This document shows, piece by piece, positions 1 through 7,930 of a DNA stretch of 64,000 bases. Position 1 is the first letter of the stretch. Every line of letters begins with the position of its first letter. Both the position numbers and the translations under genes were made by a program. A model generated the notes under the pieces. It did not search any database. It was not told the origin of the DNA and was given only the letters and a program-made list of their open reading frames with translations. The DNA is from Pontixanthobacter aquaemixtae (GTDB lineage Bacteria > Pseudomonadota > Alphaproteobacteria > Sphingomonadales > Sphingomonadaceae): NCBI RefSeq assembly GCF_009827395.1, contig NZ_WTYX01000002.1:372001-436000 (forward strand), read 5' to 3'.

Positions 1-1
1 A

Positions 2-91
2 GCGAGTATGCATTTGCATCTTTACGGCAAGAGGCAGGCTCGCGACGGACGCAAGATGGGGCACGCCACGAAGCTTGTGTGGGACAGCTAG
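2..91 (+). CDS. purK: PurK C-terminus (partial, 5' end outside window)
   Basis: An open frame enters from the left edge and ends at TAG 89-91. Its last residues include HLYGKRQARDGRKMGHAT, which matches the conserved C-terminal signature (HLYGK..arpGRKMGH) of N5-carboxyaminoimidazole ribonucleotide synthase, the ATP-grasp enzyme of purine synthesis. Only 29 codons are visible, so the call rests on this signature alone. The stop is followed within 2 bases by the putative GTG start of folA, which suggests co-transcription. Confidence 0.7.
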   Translation, partial: ASMHLHLYGKRQARDGRKMGHATKLVWDS

Positions 92-92
92 G

Positions 93-587
93 GTGGCTCA
101 AGCGAGCGGCACTTTCATGATCTATGCACGCGCCAGCAATGGCGTGATCGGCAAAGACGGAAAGATTCCGTGGCATATTCCCGCAGATCTCAAGCGGTTC
201 AAACAACTGACAATGGGCCATGCGATGATCATGGGGCGCAAGACTTTTGAAGGTTTCCCGTCGCCGCTTCCCGGGCGCCGCCATATTGTTCTGACTCGCG
301 ACAAGGAATGGTCCGCGGATGGCGCGGAGCCGGTCTATTCGCGCGCCGAAGCGCTGATGCTTGCGGGGAAGGACGCGATAGCGATCATCGGCGGAGCGGA
401 AATCTATCGGCTGTTTTCCAAAGAGGCTGACCGGATCGAAATGACCCAGGTTCATGCCGAATATGACGGCGACACATATATGGATGCGCCCGATGCCCCA
501 TGGTCGCTTGCTGCGCAGGAAGACCATCCGGCGCAGGGCGAGCGCCCGGCCTTTTCCTATCTCACTTACACGCGAGACCCGACATGA
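93..587 (+). CDS. folA: Dihydrofolate reductase
   Basis: NADPH-dependent reduction of dihydrofolate to tetrahydrofolate in the cytoplasm. Seen in the sequence: the N-terminal block RASNGVIGKDGKIPWHIPAD with the catalytic acid, then LKRFKQLTMG, MIMGRKTFEGFP with the NADPH-binding GRKT, and IIGGAEIYRLF. These are the standard DHFR motifs in the right order, and the length (about 164 residues) is normal. I chose GTG 93 because it leaves enough residues for the first beta strand; ATG 117 (MIYARASNG) is the alternative, and neither has a clear Shine-Dalgarno. The stop TGA overlaps the next ATG (ATGA 584-587). Confidence 0.93.
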   Translation: MAQASGTFMIYARASNGVIGKDGKIPWHIPADLKRFKQLTMGHAMIMGRKTFEGFPSPLPGRRHIVLTRDKEWSADGAEPVYSRAEALMLAGKDAIAIIGGAEIYRLFSKEADRIEMTQVHAEYDGDTYMDAPDAPWSLAAQEDHPAQGERPAFSYLTYTRDPT

Positions 588-1786
588 AAAAAATCCTGCG
601 CATTCTCGCGCTGTTGCTGCTTGTCCTTGCGGCGGCCTTCTTCCTGTTCGCGCCGCGCTATTTCGACAGCACCATGAATGTGGTCGACGGCAAACCGCTC
701 GATCCGGTGAGCGAAGAGGCCAAAGCGCTGCACGCCACGCTGACCATCGTCGATCTGCATTCGGACACGCTGATGTGGAAGCGCAATCTGCTCGATTCGG
801 TTGATTACGGCCATATGGATTTGGGCCGGCTCAAAGACGGCAATGTCGCGCTGCAGGTCTTTTCCAGCGTCACCAAGACCCCGAAAGACCAGAATTACGA
901 CAGCAACAGCGCCGAAGGGGACAATATTACCCTGCTGGTGATCGGGCAGCTGCAACCCACGCATACGTGGAATTCGCTGCTGCAGCGATCGCTCTACCAC
1001 GCGAAGAAGCTGGATGACGCGGTCGAGCAATCGCCGGAGCAATTGCGCAAAGTGAGCGGTGATCCCGAGCTGACCGATCTGCTCGCTTTCCGCAGCAAAG
1101 CGGAGGACAAGCCCGTCGGCGCGCTGCTGAGCATTGAGGGATTGCACAATCTTGAAGGCAAGGCGGAAAATCTCGATGCGCTTCATGATGCGGGTTTCCG
1201 CATGGCGGGCCTCACCCATTTTTTCGACAACGAACTCGCCGGATCGATGCATGGCGAGAAGAAAGGCGGCCTGACACCCTTTGGTCGCAAGATCGTGAAA
1301 GCAATGGAAGCCAAGGGAATGATCGTCGACATTGCTCACCTAAGCAAAACGGCGACCGCAGAATTGCTGGCGATGGTGACGCGCCCGGTGGTGTCCAGCC
1401 ATGGCGGCGTGCAGGCGACATGCGGGGTCAATCGCAATCTGACCGATGACGAAATCCGCGGAGTGGCCGAAACCGGCGGGGTCATCGGTGTCGGCTATTG
1501 GGAGGGCGCGGTGTGCGACACCTCGCCCGCCGCAATCGTCACTGCGATGAAACATATTCGCGATCTGGTGGGCGTTGAACATGTCGCACTGGGCAGCGAT
1601 TTTGACGGCACCGTCACAACGCGTTTCGATACGACGGGGCTGGTCCATATCACCGACGCGCTGCTCAAGGCCGATTTCAGCGAGGAGGAAATCCGCGCGA
1701 TCATGGGCGGCAATGCGATCCGCGTGATTTCCGAAGGGCTGAAGCCCGCATCCGCGCTGCCCAAAGAAACGGATACGGCCGAATGA
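584..1786 (+). CDS. Membrane-anchored dipeptidase, peptidase family M19
   Basis: A 400-residue zinc dipeptidase of the renal dipeptidase family. An N-terminal hydrophobic segment (residues 4-23) predicts a signal anchor, so the catalytic domain should face the periplasm. Metal-site motifs are visible: DLHSDT (H59, D61), the glutamate in LLSIEGLHN, the histidine in DIAHLSKTA and in VVSSHGGV, and the late ALGSDFDG. Family knowledge: M19 enzymes cleave dipeptides, often with D-residues; the natural substrate cannot be read from sequence. It overlaps folA and ribF by ATGA on both sides, so translational coupling is likely. Confidence 0.9.
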   Translation: MKKILRILALLLLVLAAAFFLFAPRYFDSTMNVVDGKPLDPVSEEAKALHATLTIVDLHSDTLMWKRNLLDSVDYGHMDLGRLKDGNVALQVFSSVTKTPKDQNYDSNSAEGDNITLLVIGQLQPTHTWNSLLQRSLYHAKKLDDAVEQSPEQLRKVSGDPELTDLLAFRSKAEDKPVGALLSIEGLHNLEGKAENLDALHDAGFRMAGLTHFFDNELAGSMHGEKKGGLTPFGRKIVKAMEAKGMIVDIAHLSKTATAELLAMVTRPVVSSHGGVQATCGVNRNLTDDEIRGVAETGGVIGVGYWEGAVCDTSPAAIVTAMKHIRDLVGVEHVALGSDFDGTVTTRFDTTGLVHITDALLKADFSEEEIRAIMGGNAIRVISEGLKPASALPKETDTAE

Positions 1787-2709
1787 GATGGCTCGACCAC
1801 CGCGAACCGGTTCCCGAATCGCTGCGCGGGGCAGTGGTTGCGCTGGGCAATTTTGACGGATTTCACAAAGGGCATCAGGCGGTCGCGGGAGAGGCAATCC
1901 GCTGGGCGCGCGAGGAAGGCCGGCCGTCGATTGTTGCGACATTCGATCCGCATCCGGTGCGCTTTTTCAAACCCGATGCCGAACCGTTCCGGCTGACCAC
2001 GCTCGAACAACGGCAGGAACTCTATCTCGAAGCGGGCGCCACCGCGATGCTGGTGCTGCATTTCGATAAGGCGCTGGCTTCGACCACGGCCGAGGATTTT
2101 ATCGGAGACCTTCTCGCCAAACATCTGGGCGTGGCAGGCGTGGTCACCGGCGAAGATTTCACTTTCGGCAAAGCGCGCGGCGGCAATGCGCAGGTGCTGG
2201 CCGAAGTCGGCGCGCAGCATGAAATCCGCGCGCGTACAATCGGCCCGGTCGGCGATTCCGATGAAGTTATCTCTTCGAGCCGCATTCGCGAGGCGCTGCG
2301 CAATGGCGATCCGCAGGAAGCCGCACGCCTGCTGACCCGCCCTTTCGCGATCCGCGGAATTGTCGAGCATGGCGACAAGCGCGGGCGCGAAATCGGCTAT
2401 CCCACCGCGAATCTATCCATCGAAAGCTATTTGCGGCCCAAATTCGGGGTCTATGCGGTGACCGGGCGCATCCTCGCCACCGGGCAGGAACTCAAAGGCG
2501 CGGCCAATATCGGCATCCGCCCGCAATTTTCCCCGCCCAAGGAATTGCTCGAGCCCTATTTCTTCGATTTTTCCGGCAATCTGTACGGGCAGGAAGTCGA
2601 GGTCAGCTTTCACCACTTCCTGCGACAGGAAGCGAAATTTGAAACGATGGATGCGCTGATGGAGCAGATCGACCGCGATTGTGAAAAGGCAGCGCAGATA
2701 CTGGCATGA
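1783..2709 (+). CDS. ribF: Bifunctional riboflavin kinase / FMN adenylyltransferase
   Basis: Makes FMN and then FAD from riboflavin. The N-terminal adenylyltransferase half (about residues 16-180) carries the nucleotidyl-transfer motif GNFDGFHKGH at 22-31 and SSSRIREAL near 168. The C-terminal flavokinase half (about 185-308) carries GDKRGREIGYPTANL with the PTAN metal/nucleotide motif and the NIGIRPQF strand. At 308 residues the length is normal for bacterial RibF. In many bacteria ribF lies next to ileS-lspA, as here (one gene between). Overlaps its upstream and downstream neighbours by 4 bases. Confidence 0.96.
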   Translation: MRWLDHREPVPESLRGAVVALGNFDGFHKGHQAVAGEAIRWAREEGRPSIVATFDPHPVRFFKPDAEPFRLTTLEQRQELYLEAGATAMLVLHFDKALASTTAEDFIGDLLAKHLGVAGVVTGEDFTFGKARGGNAQVLAEVGAQHEIRARTIGPVGDSDEVISSSRIREALRNGDPQEAARLLTRPFAIRGIVEHGDKRGREIGYPTANLSIESYLRPKFGVYAVTGRILATGQELKGAANIGIRPQFSPPKELLEPYFFDFSGNLYGQEVEVSFHHFLRQEAKFETMDALMEQIDRDCEKAAQILA

Positions 2710-3758
2710 AAATCTGGCTGACGAGAATCGGCACATTTGCCGCCATCGCATTTCTGGTCCTGACCGTGATGAACGCCAGTTGGCTGGCAGACACACCGGG
2801 CGGTTCGGTCAAACTGATCGCACATCGCGGCATATCGCAACATTTCGACCGCGCCGGGGTGGAGCAAGACACCTGCACCGCCACGCGAATCGAACAGCCA
2901 GTGCATGAATTTGTCGAGAATACGCGATTCGGTGTGGTTCGCGCCGCACGGCTGGGCGCGGAAATGGTCGAGATCGATATTGCCCCCACCGCCGATGGAG
3001 AGCTGGTCGCGTTTCACGACTGGACGCTCGATTGCCGCACCGATGGCACGGGGCCGGTGCGCGAGGCTACGCTGGCTGAACTGCAAGCGCTTGATGCAGG
3101 GTATGGTTACACCGCCGATGACGGCAAAACCTTCCCGCTACGCGGCACCCCCAACAGCCGGATCCAATCGATCAAAGAGATTGTGCGTTACCTGCCCGCG
3201 GGCAAACGCGTGATGTTCAATTTCAAATCGGCCGCCGCAGCAGAGGCGGATATGCTCGCCGCCGTGCTGAAGGATCTTGGCCGCGATCCGGTTGCAGAAG
3301 GCGATTCTTTCTACGGCGATGCGCCCCCCGTCGCGCGTATTCGCGAGCTGTACCCCGATGCCTGGGCGTGGAGCCCCGAAGCCGCCAAGCAATGCACCAG
3401 CGATTACATTGCCTATGGCTGGACCAGCATCGTTCCGGCAAGCTGCGAGAACGGAACGCTGATCATTCCGATTAACCGGCAATTCCTGTTTTGGGGCTGG
3501 CCCAACCGGCTGACCTCGCGAATGGCCGAAGTGAATGCGCGCGTGATCGTGACCGGCCCGCATGTGTCGAACGAACTCAATACCGGGCTGACGCTGCCCG
3601 AACAGCTCGGCGACATTCCGCGCAGCTTTAATGGCTATGTCTGGGTGGACGACATCTGGACAATTGGCCCCGCGCTCTACCCCGATCGCGATTTGCGCAG
3701 CGCAGACGACATTGCGAAGGCCAATGCCGGGCTGGAGCGCCGTCGTGAAAGGCAGTGA
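2706..3758 (+). CDS. Glycerophosphodiester phosphodiesterase family protein
   Basis: A 350-residue TIM-barrel phosphodiesterase of the GDPD family. An N-terminal hydrophobic segment (about residues 8-28) suggests a membrane anchor or signal peptide. The catalytic set is visible: AHRG near residue 40, VEIDIAPTADGELVAFHD (E-x-D and HD), and a lysine-containing strand MFNFKS. Between HRG and the usual ENT there is a segment of about 30 residues with a cysteine (EQDTCTATRI) instead of the short P-ENT link of classic GDPDs. Substrate unknown; it may act on lysophospholipid headgroups. Overlaps ribF by ATGA. Confidence 0.87.
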   Translation: MKIWLTRIGTFAAIAFLVLTVMNASWLADTPGGSVKLIAHRGISQHFDRAGVEQDTCTATRIEQPVHEFVENTRFGVVRAARLGAEMVEIDIAPTADGELVAFHDWTLDCRTDGTGPVREATLAELQALDAGYGYTADDGKTFPLRGTPNSRIQSIKEIVRYLPAGKRVMFNFKSAAAAEADMLAAVLKDLGRDPVAEGDSFYGDAPPVARIRELYPDAWAWSPEAAKQCTSDYIAYGWTSIVPASCENGTLIIPINRQFLFWGWPNRLTSRMAEVNARVIVTGPHVSNELNTGLTLPEQLGDIPRSFNGYVWVDDIWTIGPALYPDRDLRSADDIAKANAGLERRRERQ

Positions 3759-3820
3759 AACCGGCGTGACACGAAAGCGCTCTTCCCCCGCGCGACGCTT
3801 TCCTTTAACGGCGCTCGGTA

Positions 3821-6700
3821 ATGACTGAAACGCGTGACTACAGACCCACGGTTTTCCTGCCGAAAACCGACTTCCCGATGAAAGCCGGCCTTCCGCAGAA
3901 GGAACCGGGAATTCTGGCGCGCTGGGAAGAGATTGGCCTGTACGAAAAACTGCGTGCGGCGCGTGAAGGCCGCGAGAAATTCATCCTGCATGACGGCCCA
4001 CCCTACGCCAATGGCGATATGCATATCGGCCATGCGCTGAACCATGTACTGAAAGACACGGTGGTGCGCACGCAAAGCCTGCTGGGCAAGGATGCGCCTT
4101 ACGTTCCCGGCTGGGATTGCCACGGCCTGCCGATCGAATGGAAGATCGAAGAACTCTACCGCAAGAAAAAGAAGAACAAGAACGAGGTCGAGCCTAAGGA
4201 ATTCCGCAAGGAATGCCGCGACTATGCGCAGAAATGGGTCGATGTTCAGCGCGAACAGCTCAAAAGGCTGGGCATCGGCGGTCGGTGGGACAAGCCCTAT
4301 CTGACAATGCGCCCCGAAGCCGAAGGCGCGATTGTCGCCGAGTTGCACAAATTCGCCGAAACCGGACAGCTCTATCGCGGGGCCAAGCCGGTGATGTGGA
4401 GCCCGGTCGAGGAAACCGCACTGGCCGATGCCGAGGTTGAATATCAGGACCTGACCGACAGCCCGCAAATCGATGTGGCGTTCGAGATTGTCGAATCGCC
4501 GATTGAGGAACTGGTCGGCGCGCATGCGGTGATCTGGACGACCACGCCGTGGACGATTCCGGTGAACCAAGCTTTGGCTTATGGGCCGGATGTTAGTTAC
4601 TGGTTAGTCCGAGCGAACGACGGGCGAGACTATCTTGTCGCTTTCAAGTTAGTGGAAGATTTTCTCAAGCGTACGGGATTGAATTTTCGCGACAGCGGCG
4701 ACTCGATTCCAAACACCGATTCTGAACTTGCCGCATTTGTTGGCAAGCTACACTTCAAAGGCTCCGACCTAGCCGGAACAGTCACGCGCCACCCGATGCA
4801 CCGACTCGGCGGGTTCTACGCCAAGCCGCGTCCGCTGCTGCCCGGCGATTTTGTCACCACCGATAGCGGTACGGGCATCGTCCATATGGCGCCCGATCAC
4901 GGCGAGGACGATTTCGATCTGTGCCGCGCGCATGGGATTGATCCGGTCTTCGCGGTGATGGGTGACGGGCGATATCGCGATGACTGGCTGTGGCTCGGCG
5001 CGGATGATGTTGACGCCGATGGCAAGGAACGCCGCCGCAGCGTGATCAACAAGCCGTTCAATTCGCCCGAGGGTCCGATCTGCTCAGACCTGCGCGAAGC
5101 GGGCGCGCTGCTCTCGGCCAGCGCCGATTATGCGCATAGCTACCCGCATTCATGGCGGAGCAAAGCCAAGGTTGTGTATCGGTGTACGCCGCAGTGGTTT
5201 ATCGCGATTGACGAAAAGCTCGGGCATATTGACGGCGCGCCGACCTTGCGGGGCCGGGCGATGGAAGAGATCGCGAACACGCGCTTCGTCCCCGAAAAGG
5301 GCCGCCGCCGCCTCAGCTCCATGGTCGAAGGGCGCCCCGACTGGCTGATCAGCCGTCAACGCGCATGGGGCGTGCCGCTGGCGTTGTTTGTCCATCGCGA
5401 ATCGGGCGAATTGCTGGTCGACCCAGAGGCCAATGCGCGCATCCAGCAAGCCATCGCAGCCGAAACCGTCGATGCTTGGGAAGAAGCGCGTGCCGCCGAA
5501 TTCCTCGGCCCCGATCGCAATCCGGACGATTACGAGATGGTCACCGACATTCTCGACGTATGGTTCGACAGCGGATCAACGCATGCATTCGTGCTCGAAT
5601 CGGATGAATGGCCCGAACTGCAATCGCCCGCCGATCTTTATCTGGAAGGCAGCGACCAGCATCGCGGCTGGTTCCAGTCGAGCCTTCTGGAAAGCTGCGG
5701 GACGCGCGGGCGAGCGCCGTATAAGGCAGTTCTGACTCACGGCTTCACCATGGACGCCAAGGGTTTCAAACAGTCCAAATCGCTGGGCAACACCACCGAT
5801 CCGAACAAGGTGATGGAGCAATTCGGCGCGGATATTATCCGGCTGTGGGCGCTGAGCGTCGATTTCACCGAAGATCACCGGATCGGCGATGAAATCCTCA
5901 AAGGCGTGGGCGACACATATCGCAAGCTGCGCAATACGTTCCGTTACCTGCTCGGCGCGCTGGGTGATTTTGACTACGATAAAGAGGCGGTGAATTTCGC
6001 CGATATGCCCGAACTGGAGCGCTATATGCTCCACAGGCTGTCGCTGCTCGACGCGAATCTGCGCCGCGCGATCGACGATTTCGATTTCAACGAATATGTC
6101 CGGGCGCTGTCCGAGTTTACCAATGAAGACCTGTCGGCATTCTTTTTCGATGTGCGCAAGGACCGGCTTTATTGCGACGATCCGAAAGGGCTGGAACGCC
6201 GCGCTTATCGCACCGTGCTCGATATCCTGTTCCAGGCGCTGATCCGTTATATCTCGCCCGTGCTGGTTTACACAGCGGAGGAAGTCTGGAGCACGCGCTT
6301 CCCCGACCGGGACAGCATCCATCTGGAAGAATTGCACGTGCTCCCCGGCGAATGGCCCGATGAGGCGCTGGCCACCCGCTTTGACGCGTTGCGCGAACTG
6401 CGCGAAACCGTGACCGAAGCGATTGAGCCGCTGCGCCGCGAAAAAACCATCCGCTCGGGTCTCGAGGCCGATATCATCGTTCCCGAAAGTGCAGTCCCCG
6501 CGGGCTTTTCCGATGCCGAGCTTGCCGATCTGTTCATCACCGCGACAGTCACTCGCGGCCAAGGGGATGGCGTGACAGTCTCGCGTACATCCGATCATAA
6601 ATGCGGCCGCTGCTGGCGTTTGCTGCCCGAAGTCACCGAGGATGGTGCACTGTGCGGGCGCTGCGACGGCGTTGTCGCTGAAATGGATGCCAACGCATGA
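3821..6700 (+). CDS. ileS: Isoleucyl-tRNA synthetase
   Basis: Charges tRNA-Ile; class Ia synthetase with a proofreading domain. HIGH is at residues 68-71, the KMSKS equivalent is KQSKS at 650-654, and a C-terminal zinc ribbon has cysteines 928, 931, 945 and 948. The 959-residue length fits the family. The first half of the CP1 editing domain (codons from about 249 to 331, bases about 4565-4815) switches to codons that are rare in the rest of the gene (TTA, CTA, CGA, TCT) and seems longer than I expect for sphingomonads (RTGLNFRDSGDSIPNTDSEL). Start ATG 3821 follows a 62-base gap after the GDPD gene; it overlaps lspA by ATGA. Confidence 0.97.
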   Translation: MTETRDYRPTVFLPKTDFPMKAGLPQKEPGILARWEEIGLYEKLRAAREGREKFILHDGPPYANGDMHIGHALNHVLKDTVVRTQSLLGKDAPYVPGWDCHGLPIEWKIEELYRKKKKNKNEVEPKEFRKECRDYAQKWVDVQREQLKRLGIGGRWDKPYLTMRPEAEGAIVAELHKFAETGQLYRGAKPVMWSPVEETALADAEVEYQDLTDSPQIDVAFEIVESPIEELVGAHAVIWTTTPWTIPVNQALAYGPDVSYWLVRANDGRDYLVAFKLVEDFLKRTGLNFRDSGDSIPNTDSELAAFVGKLHFKGSDLAGTVTRHPMHRLGGFYAKPRPLLPGDFVTTDSGTGIVHMAPDHGEDDFDLCRAHGIDPVFAVMGDGRYRDDWLWLGADDVDADGKERRRSVINKPFNSPEGPICSDLREAGALLSASADYAHSYPHSWRSKAKVVYRCTPQWFIAIDEKLGHIDGAPTLRGRAMEEIANTRFVPEKGRRRLSSMVEGRPDWLISRQRAWGVPLALFVHRESGELLVDPEANARIQQAIAAETVDAWEEARAAEFLGPDRNPDDYEMVTDILDVWFDSGSTHAFVLESDEWPELQSPADLYLEGSDQHRGWFQSSLLESCGTRGRAPYKAVLTHGFTMDAKGFKQSKSLGNTTDPNKVMEQFGADIIRLWALSVDFTEDHRIGDEILKGVGDTYRKLRNTFRYLLGALGDFDYDKEAVNFADMPELERYMLHRLSLLDANLRRAIDDFDFNEYVRALSEFTNEDLSAFFFDVRKDRLYCDDPKGLERRAYRTVLDILFQALIRYISPVLVYTAEEVWSTRFPDRDSIHLEELHVLPGEWPDEALATRFDALRELRETVTEAIEPLRREKTIRSGLEADIIVPESAVPAGFSDAELADLFITATVTRGQGDGVTVSRTSDHKCGRCWRLLPEVTEDGALCGRCDGVVAEMDANA

Positions 6701-7221
6701 CCAATATTCTGACCAAGCCGCGGCTGATCGGCCTCGTTGTTGCAATGGCGATATTCGCCGCCGATCAATGGCTGAAGGATTACGTGCTCAACACGCTGGG
6801 CCTGAATCAGGAAGGGCAAAGCGTCGAGATCCTGTCGTTTTTCAATCTCACTTTCATCAAGAACCCCGGCATTTCGCTGGGCATGTTCGAAGCGACATCG
6901 CCCGAGATGCGCTGGCTATTGGTGGGGCTGACCGCGCTGATCGCACTGATCGTGTTTGTGTGGATGATGCGCGAGAAAGCACTTGGCGATATTCTTGGCC
7001 TTTCGCTGATCCTTGGCGGTGCGCTGGGCAATATCGTTGACCGGTATAATCTGGGCTATGTCATCGACTATGCGGATCTGCATTTTGGCGATTTCCGACC
7101 CTTCCTGATTTTCAATGTTGCCGATGCGGCTATCACCATCGGCGTTTTAATCATCCTTGCCCGATCCTTCTTCGTCCGCGATAAGGACGAAAGTGAGACC
7201 AACGAGACGGCGCCCGCGTAA
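6697..7221 (+). CDS. lspA: Lipoprotein signal peptidase
   Basis: Inner-membrane aspartyl protease that removes the signal peptide of diacylglyceryl-modified prolipoproteins. Four hydrophobic segments are seen (about residues 9-24, 71-90, 97-113, 138-157). The catalytic aspartates lie in the two family motifs, N112-I-V-D115 and N140-V-A-D143. At 174 residues it has the normal length. The neighbouring ileS overlap is the classic ileS-lspA arrangement, and its direct downstream partner is itself a lipoprotein. Confidence 0.97.
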   Translation: MTNILTKPRLIGLVVAMAIFAADQWLKDYVLNTLGLNQEGQSVEILSFFNLTFIKNPGISLGMFEATSPEMRWLLVGLTALIALIVFVWMMREKALGDILGLSLILGGALGNIVDRYNLGYVIDYADLHFGDFRPFLIFNVADAAITIGVLIILARSFFVRDKDESETNETAPA

Positions 7222-7243
7222 AACGGCCCCGTGGAGAGCGAAT

Positions 7244-7657
7244 ATGCGTAAGACCCAAACGATCATCCTACTCGGCGTAGCCTGCACTGTCCTGACAGCA
7301 TGCGGCGCCGGCGGCGGCATTCTGGGCCGTGAACGTCCTGACGAATTTGCCGTGCAACGTCAGGCACCGCTGGTCGTTCCACCCGATTTCAGCCTGGTCC
7401 CGCCCGCGCCCGGTGCGCCGCGCCCGACCGAAGGCACCGCAGCCGAACAAGCGCTCGAAGTTCTGTTTGGTGGCCCTGCCCCGCGCAGCGCAGTTGAAAC
7501 AAGCGCGCTCGATCGCGCAGGCACTTCTGCGCCCGGCATCCGTTCTACCGTTGGCGATCCGGAGACAAACAATGTGGCCAAGGGCCGCGTAACCCGGGAC
7601 ATTATCGCAGCACCCGAAGGTGACGGACAGAATAGCCAGGCGGTGATTCCCGGGTAA
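7244..7657 (+). CDS. DUF3035-type lipoprotein
   Basis: A 137-residue predicted lipoprotein: the leader MRKTQTIILLGVACTVLTAC ends in a lipobox with C20. The mature part is proline and alanine rich (LVVPPDFSLVPPAPG), which fits the DUF3035 family that commonly follows lspA in Sphingomonadales and relatives (family knowledge). Function unknown; presumably envelope-associated. The ATG at 7244 was chosen over earlier in-frame starts because it begins the signal peptide and is preceded by a GGAGAG Shine-Dalgarno at 7233. Its TAA stop is built into the terminator stem. Confidence 0.82.
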   Translation: MRKTQTIILLGVACTVLTACGAGGGILGRERPDEFAVQRQAPLVVPPDFSLVPPAPGAPRPTEGTAAEQALEVLFGGPAPRSAVETSALDRAGTSAPGIRSTVGDPETNNVAKGRVTRDIIAAPEGDGQNSQAVIPG

Positions 7658-7684
7658 CTGCGTTACCCGGATTTCTTGTTTTAG
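7650..7684 (+). terminator. Rho-independent terminator of the folA-lspA-lipoprotein row
   Basis: CCGGGTAA (7650-7657) pairs with TTACCCGG (7663-7670) across a 5-base loop, followed by the T-rich run ATTTCTTGTTTTAG. The TAA in the left arm is the stop codon of the lipoprotein gene. Confidence 0.8.
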
Positions 7685-7930
7685 CCCCTCAGTCGCCGGG
7701 CGGGACGCCTCCGCGTCCCTTGGCTACCTCGCATAAGCTCGCGCGCGCGGTCCGTCCTGCGGCGGACCGGACCATTCCAAGCCATCAATCTTTCTTTGTT
7801 CTGAACCCTGGTCGCGGCAGCCAGAGGGCGACCGCCCGACGGCCGGTTAGGCCGGAAGCCTAAGGGAGCGGATGCGACCGCCGGCGCCTGAGGCTAAACA
7901 GACAAACGCGCCCGGCGACTGAGGGCCTAA
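7681..7930. repeat. Non-coding element bounded by 22-bp inverted repeats
   Basis: The 250 bases between two convergent genes are flanked by TTAGCCCCTCAGTCGCCGGG (7681 on) and its reverse complement ending at 7930; 21 of 22 terminal bases pair. Inside are further hairpins: GGGACGC/GCGTCCC (7702-7719), CGGTCCG/CGGACCG (7748-7769) and the palindromic GGCCGGTTAGGCCGG region near 7840. No credible ORF is present. It could be a bidirectional terminator, a folded RNA, or a dispersed intergenic repeat or MITE-like unit; no target-site duplication is evident to me. The right arm covers the stop codon of the CorC-type gene. Confidence 0.6.

Noticed and set aside
566-1339. Long minus-strand frame opposite the dipeptidase gene
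   Set aside because: It mirrors the GC-rich codons of a strongly supported M19 gene, has no motif and no ribosome site.
5576-6745. 389-codon minus-strand frame opposite ileS
   Set aside because: Antisense shadow of a well-supported synthetase; rich in Gln, Arg and His without recognisable domains.
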